DNA of 64,000 bases from Anastrepha obliqua (lineage: Eukaryota > Arthropoda > Insecta > Diptera > Tephritidae). A program made the position numbers and the translations under genes. Location: contig NC_072895.1 in NCBI RefSeq assembly GCF_027943255.1, positions 49,574,001 to 49,638,000 of the forward strand, read 5' to 3'. How positions within the stretch are numbered: the first letter of the stretch is position 1; each line of letters opens with the position of its first letter. The notes under the pieces are model-generated. The model worked only from the letters and a program-made list of their open reading frames with translations, did not search any database and was not told where the DNA came from. Below are positions 46,891 to 57,812 of this stretch, piece by piece.

Positions 46891-48620
46891 TTATTTTAAA
46901 TTGAATTGCAAAGTCGAATGAACCAAAACTTATCATGGGGATACTTTAGCGAACTGGTAAATGAAATGTAGAACGGTGGTTGCTAGAAGTGTCCAATTGA
47001 ACTCTAGCTATTTTTGGAGCCAAGCATAGCCATAGTACATTAATGTGCTTAATAATATTACACCTTACGAAAACTGTTGTTCCAGTACTGGCACTTAAAC
47101 AACAATCAAAAACTTCATGAAAAGGCCTAGCAGGTGGTAGCCGAACAGAGCACAGGGAGTGCGGGCTCTGATAGGAGTAATTACGGGGCACGGTTAATGG
47201 GGGCAGTATATGATCCCTAGAGATCGGATTTTTATGCAAATTGAATATTTTATTATGATGAGTTTCTACCTAGGTGCGAACTTCATGTGATGTTAAACAA
47301 AATATTCACTTGCATAAGAATCCGATGTCTAATGGTCACCATAGGCATCATCGGCTATCCACTGTGTACATTTCGTTTCGAAAATTACGATTATACAGAT
47401 CATTTTCCCTACCACTATCCCGCTGTGGCCAGACCTAGATGGTACATTTTATAAAACCAAAATCTGGAGGTTTGCATAGGAGCCACGAATCCTCACCACA
47501 TCTGTAACCCATTATCACTTAAATCTTATATGTATTTTGACCTTAGATGCAATGGGCGTTATAGCCTAAGTGCTTGCAAAAAAATTGTCGGCCAGCCAAA
47601 ATGGCAATTTATTTTATTCAACCCTATATATCTTGAAAATAATTTTAATTTTTTTATTATCAGACTTTACTTGCATTTGTAAGCAATTTTTTTTCTTTTC
47701 AAATAGTAAAATTCAGTAATGTAAGTATCCTCCGACTTTACTCCCCCCTCTTCTTCGCTTGTAAATAATTATTTTACGCAATAGAGCAATTCAACGTATA
47801 TAAATCATTATCACATCGTTTTCTGAGGCAAGTTAATTATGCCATCCGGACCTTAGAGTTGCAACAATTTTTATTATTGTTGTTGTTGTTATTTTTCTTT
47901 TTATTGTTGCTACGTCTCAGGCATGACAATGCATATTGTACTAAATTTTTGTAAAAACCAAACGAAAATTAACGCGCGCAGCAACGCGTAAGACAGGCTT
48001 TGTAATGAACGATGAAGATATTGCGAAGCTAAAGTAAAAACAAGAGGAAAAAAAGCCAATAAGAAGAACCATGCACGACAGCAAACCTTCAGCCAGTCGC
48101 CGAGCACAAAATTAATAAATAGGTACTTGAATGCGCGCGCATTCTTCGAAGACTTTTGTTTTGTTATTTATACCACTTTATCACATCGCCACTGTCGCTG
48201 TCGTTGCCAACTTCTGTAGTGGCGGCCTTCAATGTCGCAACGCGGTGTAGCGCCTGAAAATATGCTACATCCTACCTTTTAATTGAATTACACCCCCATT
48301 TTTGGTGGCAGTGCCTTTGCGTTGTAACTTCTCTTGCAAAACTTTGTAGCTGCCACAGATTTCTTTTACCTTATTTTTATTCTTTATTTTTTCCTATCTT
48401 TTTTTATTCCTTGGCCGCATTCCGTCTTTTACACCACAATTCTTTTCATTGTTCTTTTAATATAATTAAACAGTTGTTGCGTTAATAATTACTTTTATAA
48501 TCTTACGAAAAGAAGCAAACTGGCACACATACTCGCACACATACGCATACTCGCACAAAACTTACAGTCACTAATAAAAGTCAAGATTTTGCAATTTGCA
48601 TTTCACTTACGATCTGTTTC
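46891..48620. other. Unrecognised, partly less AT-rich tract
   Basis: 46910-47560 looks like old repeat without an identified family. TTATTGTTGTTGTTGTT microsatellite near 47872-47890. 48120-48460 is AT-rich with no gene. Confidence 0.4.
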
Positions 48621-48622
48621 TA

Positions 48623-49474
48623 TCGGGTGTTTTTTATAGCTCCATGAGACCGCTATCGGTAACTATAGTTCCATAGTATTCAGTCAGATTCAACAAGTTA
48701 TCATGAATCGTTTGACGAACAACGCTTCCAAATTATAGAAATTTACTTAAAAAAAAACTGTTAGCGCGAATTTCATAGAGCACTGGTGGCATCATCGATC
48801 CCTATATATTTCGAAATTAGGAAGGAGCTGCCGTTACGGTGAACGGCGAGCACTATCGAGCAATGCTGACTGAATTTTGGTTTCCAAAAACTAAACAGCT
48901 AACATCGACGACATTTTATTCCAACAAGACAAGGCGCAACTTGCATAACAGCGCGCTTAACAATCGATTTATTGCAATATTCAAGTCACCAATGACGCCA
49001 TAAGGTCAGATTTATTAGAAAAAGTGGTCAAAAGAATAATAGATTCCGTTCTCAATTTGCTGGCTTTTGTCCTTCGACTACCTGGAAAATGCTATGCATA
49101 TATAATTAACACCCTTTTTGGGTGTTATGGAAATGGATTTTGTATATAAAATATACCTCGTGCAAGAACTGAAGCCAGATTACCTTCGTTTGAAGCCAGA
49201 TTACCGTCGTTTGAAGCCAGATTACCGGCGTTTGCTGATTGGGCTCACTTAGTTTTATTATTCAGATTTTTTGGAAAAAGCAGTCCCAAATTGGACTTAT
49301 CGAATAGATCACGTAACTCGTAGCCACGGTTATGGCGGGCATATGCCAGATATCGTATAAAAAAAATAAATGTCGTAAAATTATCTTCCAGATTATTTAT
49401 AAAAAAATGCATTCTAACAATATTTGTATTTCGTATTATCATTTTAAGTTTTCAAGCTCTTAAAAAACACCCAA
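48623..49474 (+). mobile_element. Internally deleted DD41D-type mariner derivative (copy B)
   Basis: The left end TCGGGTGTTTTTTATAGCTC and right end GAGCTT-type mirror (AAGCTCTTAAAAAACACCCAA, 49454-49474) are inverted, with TA on both flanks. Broken + frames read MNRLTNN near 48702, NIDDILFQQDKAQLA near 48908-48950 (second catalytic Asp region), and share a deletion junction with 8288-8730. The 3' half contains unrelated-looking DNA including a 21-bp triplication. Confidence 0.78.
49171..49233. repeat. 21-bp tandem repeat, three units
   Basis: GAAGCCAGATTACCKTCGTTT repeats at 49171, 49192 and 49213 with one or two substitutions. Confidence 0.9.
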
Positions 49475-50425
49475 TACAATTAAAAGTAAGAGATTTGCGT
49501 ATACATATCAACATGGTTGGGTGCGTTAAAAGTTGAGGAGGCGAGTAAATATATTAAACGGAAATACTGAAAAAGCAAATTTTCAGAACGGCTTTTCTAT
49601 GTAAAATTAATTACCCACAATGGTGGCGTATACGTGTACATATGTACATATATTCTCGTGTGCTTGTATTGGAGGTAAACTTAATTGGTTGGAAGAAAAT
49701 CACGAAAATTAATTTTACTTTAATTTCCATTTTTTAACTTTTAATAGTATTGAGTGTACGAGTATAATTGGGAAATAAAGCATTTACATGAAAAGAGGTA
49801 ATATATCGTTTAGAGCTATACTGCACTTAAGACTGGGTTGATAAAGAAGTTATAACTCACTTATTTGCAATTTAGGAAACACATTTTATAGGAAAACGTG
49901 CAAAAAATTTTAAAGTACGAATGACAAAAATAGCCCAGTTGAAACTAAAATACCATTTTCCGGATTTTTAGGAGGATCAAAAGAGAATTCTTTTTGCGCT
50001 ACCAAAATCGTCTCAATATATGCTTTAAATATGGGAGAGGACCTTTATAATCGTATGGCATCGGTACCGGTCTACTACATACTTATGAATTTATGCTATC
50101 ACAGAATCATCACAAATCTTTAGTTTTAAGTGTTTGCCGATTTGTCGAAGTATAAAGATTTTAGGTATTTTTGGGTTTTTTCTTTCTATTATTCAGTTAT
50201 GGCAGCAAATTTTGTAAAAATTTAGTTTTCCGGAAGCTTTTCTTTTCTTCTACAATTCGAGAAAGGAGCCGAATCAAATTTTTGTTAAAAATAAGTGAGC
50301 TTTGATTTCGGCAGTAATTTTGTTATCAAAAGCAAGAAGCAGGTTAACTTAAGCTCTGACAAAATTTTCTATATAATGATTTGTTTAGTTATTTTATTTA
50401 CGAGTATTTGTTAAAAGGTAAGTTA
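49475..50425. other. Intron-like tract
   Basis: Nothing recognised. Confidence 0.4.
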
Positions 50426-50429
50426 AATT

Positions 50430-50720
50430 ATGTATGTATGGAGGATGAGGTGGAATCATCTCAGCACCTTCTCCTTAGCTGCCCTGCTCTGGCGGGGCTA
50501 AGATCTAGGCATTCCTTACCACGCCTGCTGATATAGCTGGCGCTGACATTAAACATCTGAAGAACTTCATCAGCAGCACAAAACGGTTGACGCAAACATA
50601 GTCATCGTTCGTAATCCGCACGCTCCTAACCATCCCAGCACCGCCTCTCCCCGCCCTCTCCCTGCATCCCATCGATCTTTCCCTTTCACCTCACCTCCTT
50701 CATAATGGTATCACAAAGGA
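50430..50720 (+). mobile_element. LINE 3' fragment (Cys/His tail)
   Basis: The + frame near 50440-50505 reads MEDEVESSQHLLLSCPALAG, the tail of an RNase H-type LINE ORF2. Broken residues such as ALTLNI (GADIKHL in the next frame) follow, then a C-rich 3' region. A third family distinct from the 30-kb and 51-kb fragments. Confidence 0.62.
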
Positions 50721-51400
50721 CGAATCTTTCTTCGTCCAAGTGTGCTCATTTCTTGGGCCTTATCTCAACGCCTTATCTCCAACGCGTGATATAACTGATT
50801 TGGTTTGTTTCTTGCTGCTTGGTGGTTTGATAGTCGAAGTGATATGCTTTTTCTTATTGTTTCTTTTTTATACATTGGTTGAAATTGTTTGGTATTCAAA
50901 CAAGCTAATTGCAAAAAAAATACATTTTAATTTTAAATATATAGTTAATGGTTTTCTTTTTATAGTTTTTTTTTTTTTTGTTTTTTTGTAAAACTGTCTT
51001 CACCTTGCATAATTTGAAAAATATGTGGCGGAAAAAATGAAAAAGTTTTGTAGCAGACCTACAGAACGTTAACTTCTGGCAATCAGACGCACTACGTAGC
51101 TACCGAGCCTGAGCAAGGCGCATTTAAAAATACAAATGTTCATTGATTTCAATTCGTTAGGATTCAAATTAATAAAAAGCTGTAAATCTATACCTATTAT
51201 ATATATTATATCTATACCTATATATTTTATTAATTATAAGTATTCTCCTTTTAAGCTAATATTAAACAACTAAATTAAAGATAAATGTTTTTTTTTTTTA
51301 ATTTGAAGTGTCTGCTATTTTCTTATTAGCAAACTGGTCACAATTTCATATCAATGAAATTCTGAATGTTAGAAAAATATGTTCTTATTGTTGAGGTGGT
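50721..51400. other. AT-rich tract
   Basis: T-runs near 50967-50990 and 51288; TATA/CTATA repeats near 51190-51230. The hydrophobic + frame at 50740-50991 is likely composition-driven. Confidence 0.4.
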
Positions 51401-51404
51401 TGAG

Positions 51405-51965
51405 TATTTGTGCTAAATAATCTAAATTAGCGACTAGTGCCGCTATTACCACTGTTCGTGTGATGTTCTTTTTTTTCAAGTCTGATCCATTTCGAGAAAT
51501 GCAGATATAACAGCAAATTCATTAATTCATTAATTTGCTGTAGGAAAGGTTTACCAAATGAGCGAAGTCTTGTTCTGTCTAAACCTGGACATTCGCATAA
51601 ATAGTGGAAAATATTTTCTTTCACCTCTTCGCCTGACAGCTTCTGCAGATGGGATTGAAAGGAAGATTGAGTCTGGCTGCATGATCTGCCAGTGACCTGT
51701 AAGGGTCATTTAAGCGAGAGAATCCTATCCTATCATGTTTCCTTAATTCGTCTAAAGCATAGTAGTGTGACGCAATTAATGTTTTTTATTGTCTTGAATC
51801 GGGGTAGTGACTCCAACCGCCTCTGTTATGTCTTGTGTCGAATCTTTTCCTGCTAGCTCGTCTGCTTTCTCATTACCCTCTATATTCCTGCGTCCGGGAA
51901 CCCATATGAGAGTAATTTGAAGCCAGCGATCAAGCAGTTCTAGTTTCTCTCTACATTGTGAAACT
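51405..51965 (-). mobile_element. LINE remnant with RNase H end
   Basis: Minus reading gives PGRRNIEGNEKADELAGKD near 51845-51905 (RNase H C-terminal motif), LTGHW near 51690-51705, and VKENIFHYLCECPGLDRTRL near 51560-51625 (Cys/His tail). Frames are interrupted between these blocks. Confidence 0.78.
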
Positions 51966-52853
51966 CTACATAGAAAAACATATTGGAAGAAACAAAATTA
52001 AGAAAGTCAGAAAAATTTTAACGACATTATTAAATCGCACACAGAACTCAAAGAGATGTTTGAGAATTCTTTGCAGTAACACTTTAAAGCTTTAAATTTA
52101 AAATAGCTTTCCAATTGCGGGCCAACCTTTTTTAACGCATTCACCTACGCATACTATACATTTGAGTGCTCTCTCCTTCAAAGGCAACTCAACTGGGATT
52201 AAGTAGAACTTATTTTTTTATATTTGAAATTTTGTTTCTTCATTGGCATAGGAAATCGAGTGCTTTGTACATATTTGAGTGTTCTAAAAGTTCAAGTTTT
52301 CAATTTGATATCACCCATAATGGCCAAAAATACAGCAGGCAGGTTGCAATAAAAACTAGTACTGAATGCATATGCTAGTCAAAAACTATATGCCACATAT
52401 ATACATGGAAAAAAGATGAAATCATCAACAACAAAAATATGTTAATAATATCAAAAAAGTTCTCTTTCAAGTACTGAGTACTCATACGTATATGCTTGGA
52501 GTGAAGGAAAATAAATCGGATGCAACAAAATTGCACTTAAAGTGTATCACTGAGGCAAATAAGAATTTATTTTCCATTCACTTTCAAGTGATATTGGCAA
52601 AATTATACACTTATAGCAACAACAACGAATGCATTGCTTGGAAGAAAAGTATGCAGATTTTGTAGCAAAATATTTATTTGAGTGCACATGCATGCATACA
52701 CACATACATACATACGAGTGCAGAAGTGTGTGTTTTGAGTGGCTTGCTGTACAACCAACAACAAAGTAATTACAAATTTTACTTACGCACGCTTTACAAT
52801 AAGAGCATTCGAGCTTACCGTTTGATTTTTAAATGCACTCTACTGTAAATATA

Positions 52854-52887
<34 letters not shown>

Positions 52888-53311
52888 ATATATATAATAT
52901 GTATATATAATGAATAAGGGTGGTCCAAATAAAAGTTGCTGATTGCATTAAGCAATTGCAAAATTTTTTGTTTGTATAAAAAATCAGACACTTATTTTTT
53001 AATTATTTCGAATTAATATTTGCCCGTGCCGCCAACGCTTTGAGAATCACTATTGAATTCCCATGGGAATAATTCCGTTTTAACTAAATTTGGTATAAAA
53101 TATTTGCTGGCCGATAGCATTTAATCTCCTTTCTTAAGGGGTAAGCGGTAGTCAGCGGCCAGAAAAAATTATGATTTTCAATACTTTTATTTTTTGCTAG
53201 TCAGTTGCCTTATTTTACAAAAATAAAAACATAGCATTAATACATTATGCTTCGACTTGACTTTAGCAAAATTTCAAAAAAAAAAAAAAACGAAAATAAA
53301 TAAATTAGAAA
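51966..53311. other. Intron-like tract with TA microsatellite
   Basis: A (TA)n run of about 50 bp at 52855-52905. CTTAAGGGGTAAGCGGTAGT near 53137 resembles the end words of the repeat near 55790 in inverse orientation. No gene. Confidence 0.45.
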
Positions 53312-53450
53312 GCTATCGTTATTTGTGTGGAGCCCGTTTCTCCAGAAGTACCTTGCGCTGATCATCACAAGTCGTTGGAGATTCATCTAAACTCAATCGG
53401 ACCGAAAAAATCGAAGCTTTTTTTTCAATATTGGCGGCCTCAGGAAATAT
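53312..53450. repeat. Unclassified dispersed repeat, first half
   Basis: GCCCGTTTCTCCAGAAGTAC, CTGATCATCACAAG and GGCGGCCTCAGGAAAT follow the order at 22277-22450. Confidence 0.65.
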
Positions 53451-53843
53451 TTTTCAGATTTTCGAGTAAAAAATTAATTGTCCTTCGATAATGCACGAGT
53501 TTTTATGTTTTTCAATATAAATTTTATTGAAATCTTTCAAGCGGTTTTTAAGTTACAGTGATCCCCAGTTCGAAAAACGTATTATAGGTATTTACTTGAG
53601 AGCTCGTCTAGAGACATTGCACGACACATCATTACTATACTAATACTATTGTTTATTGTAGTACTTAATATTATTAATTAAAAATAAATAAACAAATATA
53701 ACAAAAAAAATACGCATATGGAATGGCGCAAAGTGTTGGTGGGAAGAGAGAGAATAGCTGATTAGCATCTGCACAAGTGCTCAGACAGCTACGCAGGTGA
53801 ATGACATCTGACTCCCACAGATATAAGCAAACCACCCAACAAC

Positions 53844-54610
53844 ATGCCGAATAAGTCTCCGGGCATATGCGGGGAATCGAAGGAAAAGAGAGATGCGATC
53901 AATCCATTTCTAAGGCAAACGAGAATCGCTCGCTCACCTGCGAAAAAATAAATACTCACTCCTGAACAAGAGCGCGCTGAAAAGCACCAATGCGAGCATT
54001 AAACTCCAGGCATAAAAAAAGCGACACGCAACAGTAGAAGGAAGAGGAAATTGAGCAAGCGACAAAGCGAGAATCAGACGAGTAGCCGCTACGTGTAATG
54101 GGAGAAAAAATAAAACAGCTTATTTGTATGATGGAAGTGCAGAGGCATTTCAACACTCCAATGAAAGACTTGGTGAGTGCAATAGAGAGGCAGCATCAGA
54201 AAGCACTAGACATGCACAGCATATCTAAGCCACTCACTGTGCACACCAATCAAAACACACAAACCAATACAATGGAAAACGATCGCAAAAAGCAAGCAAA
54301 GAGAGCCGGCACGGCTGCCAATGGCGGGCGGGATGCGCCCAATTCGCCATAGCAAATAGCAAAGTGCATCCGTTTAGAATCGCCGAGAGTACCAATAGAG
54401 GTAAGGTCCAAAGAGCAACAACACTGCCCCAACCAACCAAAAGAGGTGATTGCGGTAAAGAAACAAAGCGTGGCAGCAGTAGACGTGAATGCGCCCCTCC
54501 TAGGCGTGGAGGGCACCCAATCACGTGAAGGCTGGTCAACAGTGGTCAAACGTAAGAGCAAAATCACGGAAAAAAGATCAACGAAGCTTGACGTACAGGT
54601 ATTGGTCCTG
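53844..54610 (+). pseudogene. LINE ORF1 (gag-like) remnant
   Basis: ATG 53844 opens MPNKSPGICGESKEKRDAIN, then PFLRQTRIARSPAKK and a stop, a start characteristic of ORF1 in R1/LOA-like LINEs of flies as I recall them. Later frames give TPEQERAEKHQCE near 53962, KIKQLICMMEVQRHFNTPMK, DLVSAIERQHQKAL (54104-54210), and SREGWSTVVKRKSKITEKR near 54522-54580, a basic segment. At least three frame breaks. About 150 bp upstream looks like 5' UTR. No ORF2 follows. Confidence 0.6.
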
Positions 54611-54645
54611 AAGAAAGTCGCTGAACGTGCTTCTATATATATATA

Positions 54646-55203
54646 CAGAGTCCGCTATATAACTTTACGGAATCAAAAATGCTATACAAAAGAAACTACT
54701 CAATATTTTTCCAAACTGTTTCTTTTATTTTGAAGTACAATCCTTCCGGTTAATGATCTTTACGCAAAATTCGTCTCAATGATGTTTCCGAAATGTCCAA
54801 TTGTTGAGAACGACGGTGAACTGATGCTCATGGTGATTCACGAACACTCTCGGCCACAGCAGCAATATTTTCACGTGTACGCACGATTTTTGGTCGGTCA
54901 CGCGTTGGTTTGTCAATAAGCAACGCAGTGTTTCTTACTTTTTTCGCAAAGTAACGCACATACGCTTCATTCGGTGCTTTTCTTCCTCCCATTGCCGTAC
55001 GTAATTTTCGTACACATTCTGCAACATTACCATGATTTTCAAAGTAATGTCGCAATATTTCCCAGCGTTCTTTGAGCGTATACACAACCATTTTCGTTCA
55101 GCGGAAGAATACAACTAATTTTCTGTCAAATCAGATGACACCTAAGTGTTGCCATTCTTCAAATAATACCTAGTTCAAATCCGTAACGATAGATGGCGGG
55201 CCC
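54646..55203 (-). mobile_element. Internally deleted DD41D-type mariner (558 bp)
   Basis: The left end AGAGTCCGCTATATAACTTTACGGA-like and the right mirror (minus reading GGGCCCGCCATCTATCGTTA) are imperfect inverted repeats between TA dinucleotides (54644-54645 and 55204-55205). Confidence 0.75.
54770..55091 (-). pseudogene. DD41D-type transposase, DNA-binding part only
   Basis: ATG 55091 opens MVVYTLKERWEILRHYFENH, CVRKLRTAMGGRKAPNEAYV, RPKIVRTRENIAAVAESVRE, then a stop at 54828. The same frame continues VHRRSQQLDISETSLRRILR to 54773, completing a bipartite HTH region. The catalytic domain is absent. Confidence 0.8.
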
Positions 55204-55254
55204 TATATTTTCCCGAGGCTCCTAGATGGAACATAAGGCCTCAATAAAAAAATT

Positions 55255-55645
55255 TTAATTAATTTTATCTAAGGCTAAACATTTAATTTCGTTCCACGCA
55301 CGGCCTGCTTTACTTGATTCTGCGTCGACCTGACGCCTCCAGGTATTGGCTGGTCTCCCACGTCTGCGGCTGCCTTGGGGGTTCCAATCCAGTGCTGTTC
55401 TTGCTATTTCATCATGGGCTTTCTCAACGTGTGACCCATACATTTCCACTTACGACGCTGAATTTCTATGTGGACTGGTGTTTGCTTGGTCACGATCCAG
55501 AGATCTGCGTTACTAATAACTACGGATTTCACGTTGGCATTGAAAATCTTGAGTTTGGTATGCCTGGAGATGTGAGACGCTCTCCACACCTTATCCAGCA
55601 TTTTTCTATCCGCGATTAAAATCACTTGTTGAATGCACAATTTGC
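55255..55645 (-). mobile_element. LINE fragment, RTE-like C terminus
   Basis: Minus reading: DKVWRASHISRHTKLKIFNA, then TPVHIEIQRRKWKCMGHTLR at 55410-55480, and after a shift IARTALDWNPQGSRRRGRPA and NTWRRQVDAES. This RRKWKW.GH...DWNP.G.R.RGRP.TWRR pattern follows the RT domain in RTE-like and related LINEs. The segment between ISRHTK and TPVHIE is internally shortened compared with such elements. Confidence 0.82.
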
Positions 55646-55647
55646 GA

Positions 55648-55800
55648 ACGCTCGAGAGCCCTTTGTTAATTGTTGAGTAACTCAAAAGTATTTGTGGGAT
55701 TCACTACAAATTTTAACACAATATTTTTAAAGTATTATACTTTAAGAAAATGCAAAAAAAGAAAAACCAATTTTTTTTTTAATTCTGACCACCCCTAACC
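55648..55800. repeat. Unclassified dispersed repeat, second half
   Basis: CTCGAGAGCCCTTTGTTAATTG, CAAAAGTATTTGT and CACCCCTAACCCCTTAAG follow the order at 22465-22615. Confidence 0.65.
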
Positions 55801-56204
55801 CCTTAAGAAAATGATACTTTATGCTTTATGCACAAAAAAAATATACTAGAATTATTGTATAGTTTATTATAGCAGAATTAAGAAAAAAAATTGTTTACTC
55901 ACTTATATCATTCCAATACATCGCACATTTGCATATGTGTTGATTTTTTTCTTGTTTTCGAAAAATCCATTTCAATTGTTTTTGTATGTGAAATGAACTG
56001 AAGCAAAAAATATGAATTTTGTTGAAGTACAAGTAGTTGAAATTAACTAGTGTTAATAAAATATGTATGCATATACCGACTGGCACATGAAGCAATTCAC
56101 CTTTGTCACAATTAAAAAAAGAGAATGTGATATACGGCACAAAATTTGTTTTACATATCAACATAATAAAATATCAATTAAATATTTATGACTATTTTTA
56201 TGTT
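55801..56204. other. AT-rich spacer
   Basis: Nothing recognised. Confidence 0.35.
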
Positions 56205-56840
56205 AATATTTGATGTGACCACCTGCAACATCTATTACCGATTGCAACTTCCAGGGCATTGATGAAATTAGTTTTTTTAAGTCATATTCCTGTTAACTCG
56301 TTTGCCATTTCTCTTCAACGCACCGTATTAAGAGATTTTTGTTTGTGGTACAGCTTTTCTGTCACTTTCTTTTTCAAATTCACCCATAAATTTTAAATTG
56401 GGCTGACATGTGGGATTTCGGCTGGAGTATCTAGCCGATTTGCGCAATTATGGAGCAACCAAGATCTCCATGTGTCCGACTTGTGCTTGGAATCATCCTC
56501 TTGGTGTATTTGGAATAACAATTTCTTTGGATTTTCTGGATTACATTTCCCTTCAAGTTGTTGCGTAATAAACATTTTGGATATATTTATTTTTTCGTGT
56601 TGTTTTCAATAATTTGAATTTCGCCAACACCTTTGGTATGCTAAAAATACAACCCCATATCATTACACTGAGCCTCGCAAATTTCACAGCAAGAATAATG
56701 TTCTTATTTTCTAGGACTATTAGCGGCTTTTTCTATACTCTATTCGGCCCATCAATGTTATATAGCATCATTTTCTCTCATCACAAAAAAAAAAATATAT
56801 ACATCCTAATATTCCACTGCGTGCGAGACGTGAGTTAGAG
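56205..56840 (-). pseudogene. Tc1-like transposase remnant
   Basis: Minus reading shows VMIWGCIFS near 56650-56675, QIHQEDDSKHKSDTWRSWLL near 56450-56520 (second Asp region), and AEIPHVSPI*NLWVNLKKK near 56370-56425. The stop TAA stands exactly where the third acidic residue (Glu of PIENLW) is expected, so the catalytic triad is lost. Confidence 0.78.
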
Positions 56841-56852
56841 CAAAACAAAGTA

Positions 56853-57617
56853 TGAGGTTGGGAAATAAGTTCGTAGCGTCCTTACCGAAAACTTTTATTC
56901 AAACAAGTCTGTTTACAATCTCTTTCAACATCTCGACCAATTCGTTGATGCCGTGCCTCCATAAATCGCCTGGTTTAGTGTCAAAGAAGTTGTTGAGCCA
57001 GTTTTTCACGACCTATTTGTTATAGAAAGTAAGGCCTTTTATATAGTTTGCCAGGAAACGGACCTCACGAACCTCCCAGTCGAGCTCTTGGATTGCGGCT
57101 TTGACGACTTGAGCAGCATGAGACCTAGTGTTGTCCGGAAGGAGTATGGTTTGACCATCTCGATCAGGTCTTTTCAGTCGAATAGCCTCATTCTCGCAGT
57201 CTAACAGCTCCTTGCTGGCCGTGGCATTTCTTCGAGCATTTCCCAATGCACGATGCCCTCCCAGTCCTACCAAACGCATTTCATGATCTTTTTTGGATAA
57301 AGATCCGGCTTAACTCTCGGCTTTGGCGTATCTTCTAGAGCCATCCGCTCCTTTCTTTGCTTCATATTAATGTATAGGCAGCATTTCTCATCTCCCGTGG
57401 TGACTCGGTACAAAGAGAGCGGTTTATGATCACGTGTTGCTCGATGGCGGATGAGATAGTGAGAAGGAATTTGAAGGAGACTTTCTTTGTTTTTTTCGTT
57501 GAATTCGTGAGAGACCCAGGCTCCCCCTTTTTCGTTAAATCCCAGTGAACGAAGGAGATTGAGAATCGTTTTGTGATCGCAGTTCATTTTTTCCGCCAGT
57601 TCACGACTTTCCTTCAC
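56853..57617 (-). mobile_element. Mariner remnant, 5' truncated
   Basis: The left end GAGGTTGGGAAATAAGTTCGT is a mariner-like 3' terminus. The opposite end is missing, replaced by GAGA-rich DNA at 57635-57655. The minus strand is a partial transposase. Confidence 0.75.
57013..57617 (-). pseudogene. Mariner transposase pseudogene
   Basis: The frame at 57617-57267 reads ESRELAEKMNCDHKTILNLL (HTH), GAWVSHEFNEKNKE, VTTGDEKCCLYINMKQRKER and PRVKPDLYPKKIMKCVW. A shift then enters ...AIRLKRPDRDGQTILLPDNT with RSHAAQVVKAAIQELDWEV. The second block reads LPDNTRSH rather than LHDNARPH. The third block (SPDLAP.D) is missing, replaced by an unrelated end. Confidence 0.85.
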
Positions 57618-57634
57618 CTTATAAAAATGTACAA

Positions 57635-57660
57635 GAGAAAGAGAGAGAGAGAAAGAATGA
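57635..57660. repeat. GAGA microsatellite
   Basis: AAGAGAAAGAGAGAGAGAGAAAG. Confidence 0.8.
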
Positions 57661-57719
57661 CATTTCAGAGCTATTATATAAAAATGTATAAGAGAAAAGA
57701 GAGATATTTGGGTAACTTC

Positions 57720-57812
57720 GCCATTTGGGCTTCATAAATTACTATGCACTTGAGTGTGCCTCATAGTGGTCAACCGGTTCAATATAACCCAACTTAACCT
57801 AATCTAAGCACT
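57720..57812 (+). mobile_element. LINE 3' terminal fragment
   Basis: GAGTGTGCCTCATAGTGGTC, AACCGGTTCAATATAACCCA and ACTTAACCTAATCTAAG share their order with the 3' end at 40690-40745, so both are ends of one LINE family. Confidence 0.65.

Noticed and set aside
50740..50991. Hydrophobic 83-codon frame that could be a small membrane protein
   Set aside because: Composition is T-rich DNA ending in a T-run; no conservation evidence available.
54234..54567. Two ~100-codon minus-strand frames
   Set aside because: They lie antisense to the LINE ORF1 remnant and have no conserved motif.
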